A stretch of DNA of 50,274 nucleotides from an uncultured Paracoccaceae bacterium (GTDB taxonomy: Bacteria > Pseudomonadota > Alphaproteobacteria > Rhodobacterales > Rhodobacteraceae): positions 1 through 50,274 of the forward strand of contig CAKZRP010000081.1 of assembly GCA_937146765.1 (NCBI GenBank), in the 5' to 3' direction. Both the position numbers and the translations under genes were made by a program. This document shows positions 49,910 to 50,274 of this stretch, one piece after another (position 1 is the first letter of the stretch; each line of letters opens with the position of its first letter). The notes beneath the pieces are model-generated. The model was not told where the DNA came from, did no database searches, and saw nothing but the letters and a program-made list of their open reading frames with translations.

Positions 49910-50274
49910 GCGCTGCGTTGGGCGAAGCGGCAGCTTTGTCCGCACTGCTGACGACGGACGGTATTTGAGGATTGCAGGCGCGGCGAATGGCGGCTTCTAC
50001 TGGTGGGTACGCAGCATGGAATCCCCGCCCTAATGCTAAGATCCAAGACTTTGAAAATGTCGCTATCTGCGCTTCGCTGACGTCCGGCCAGGGCGCAGCG
50101 AAGCATGGCTTACCGGCGGCCTGCTCGACCGAAGCGACCGTCCCCGAGCCGCCTGCGAGACGGCGCCCCTTCGCTGCCGCGCGGCATCTCCAAATCGGTC
50201 ATTCAAGCATTGTGCAGCAGAAGGTCGTTGAACGGCGCCATGTGGATCTAGGACAACTGGAAGCCCGGCGCAAA
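49910..50274. other. Non-coding end of window
   Basis: About 365 bp with no credible gene. It holds GCGAAGCGGCAGCTTTGTCC and similar scraps, and CTGCGCTTCGCTG (50067-50079), shared with the gap at 44.8 kb. Any gene at the far edge would be cut off; I cannot identify one. Confidence 0.4.

Overview
The window reads as chromosomal DNA of a Rhodobacterales (Roseobacter-group-like) alphaproteobacterium. Supporting signs are the high-GC core genes, a class I lysyl-tRNA synthetase, an NDUFS4-type complex I accessory subunit, an iron-sulfur photolyase of the PhrB/CryB type, a leucine attenuation leader in front of leuA, and the tesA / ybbA-like / ybbP-like arrangement. Species cannot be named from sequence alone.

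Layout. 1-8.2 kb: the 5' end of mreB, a secreted lysozyme-like protein, rlmJ, leuA with a four-leucine leader peptide, the FeS photolyase, a glycosyltransferase-like gene and an 18-repeat MORN protein. 8.3-16.4 kb: nadE, a DadA-like flavoenzyme, an exported MBL-fold hydrolase, gltX, a DUF2254 membrane protein, a gamma-glutamylcyclotransferase-like gene and an NsrR-type regulator preceded by an FNR-like box. 16.4-27.8 kb: a FtsX-type ABC exporter divergent from a TesA esterase, a small membrane protein, ettA, a large structured inverted repeat, nadD, dacB, a TerB-like gene and lysS. 27.9-33.5 kb is accessory: an orphan PAAR protein with a helical partner, a DUF4864 protein, a 761-residue beta-helix protein, an outer-membrane-like protein and an ABM monooxygenase. 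33.5-35.9 kb holds three tandem paralogous exported proteins plus a lipoprotein, the least understood cluster here. 36-40.3 kb: an M20 amidohydrolase, uvrB and the NDUFS4 homologue.

From 40.34 kb the character changes. Paired repeats resembling an insertion-sequence end are followed by a DUF6880 gene, then by a visibly AT-rich gene for a TIR / STAND-like NTPase / helical-repeat protein, a good candidate for an uncharacterised defence protein. After about 420 bp of non-coding DNA comes a LysR-controlled module: a carboxymuconolactone decarboxylase-family protein, enoyl-CoA hydratase-like protein, peroxiredoxin and SDR as one operon, plus a glutathione S-transferase divergent from lysR. A shared 41-bp operator-like motif (with ATTCC-N5-GGAAT) lies upstream of the operon and in the gst/lysR gap, which ties these genes together as a regulon. 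The last 365 bp show no convincing gene.

Most promising to follow up: the TIR-STAND protein, the three-paralogue periplasmic cluster, the apparently leaderless leu leader peptide, the duplicated LysR operator, and the PAAR pair. No rRNA, tRNA, CRISPR array or intact transposon was recognised.
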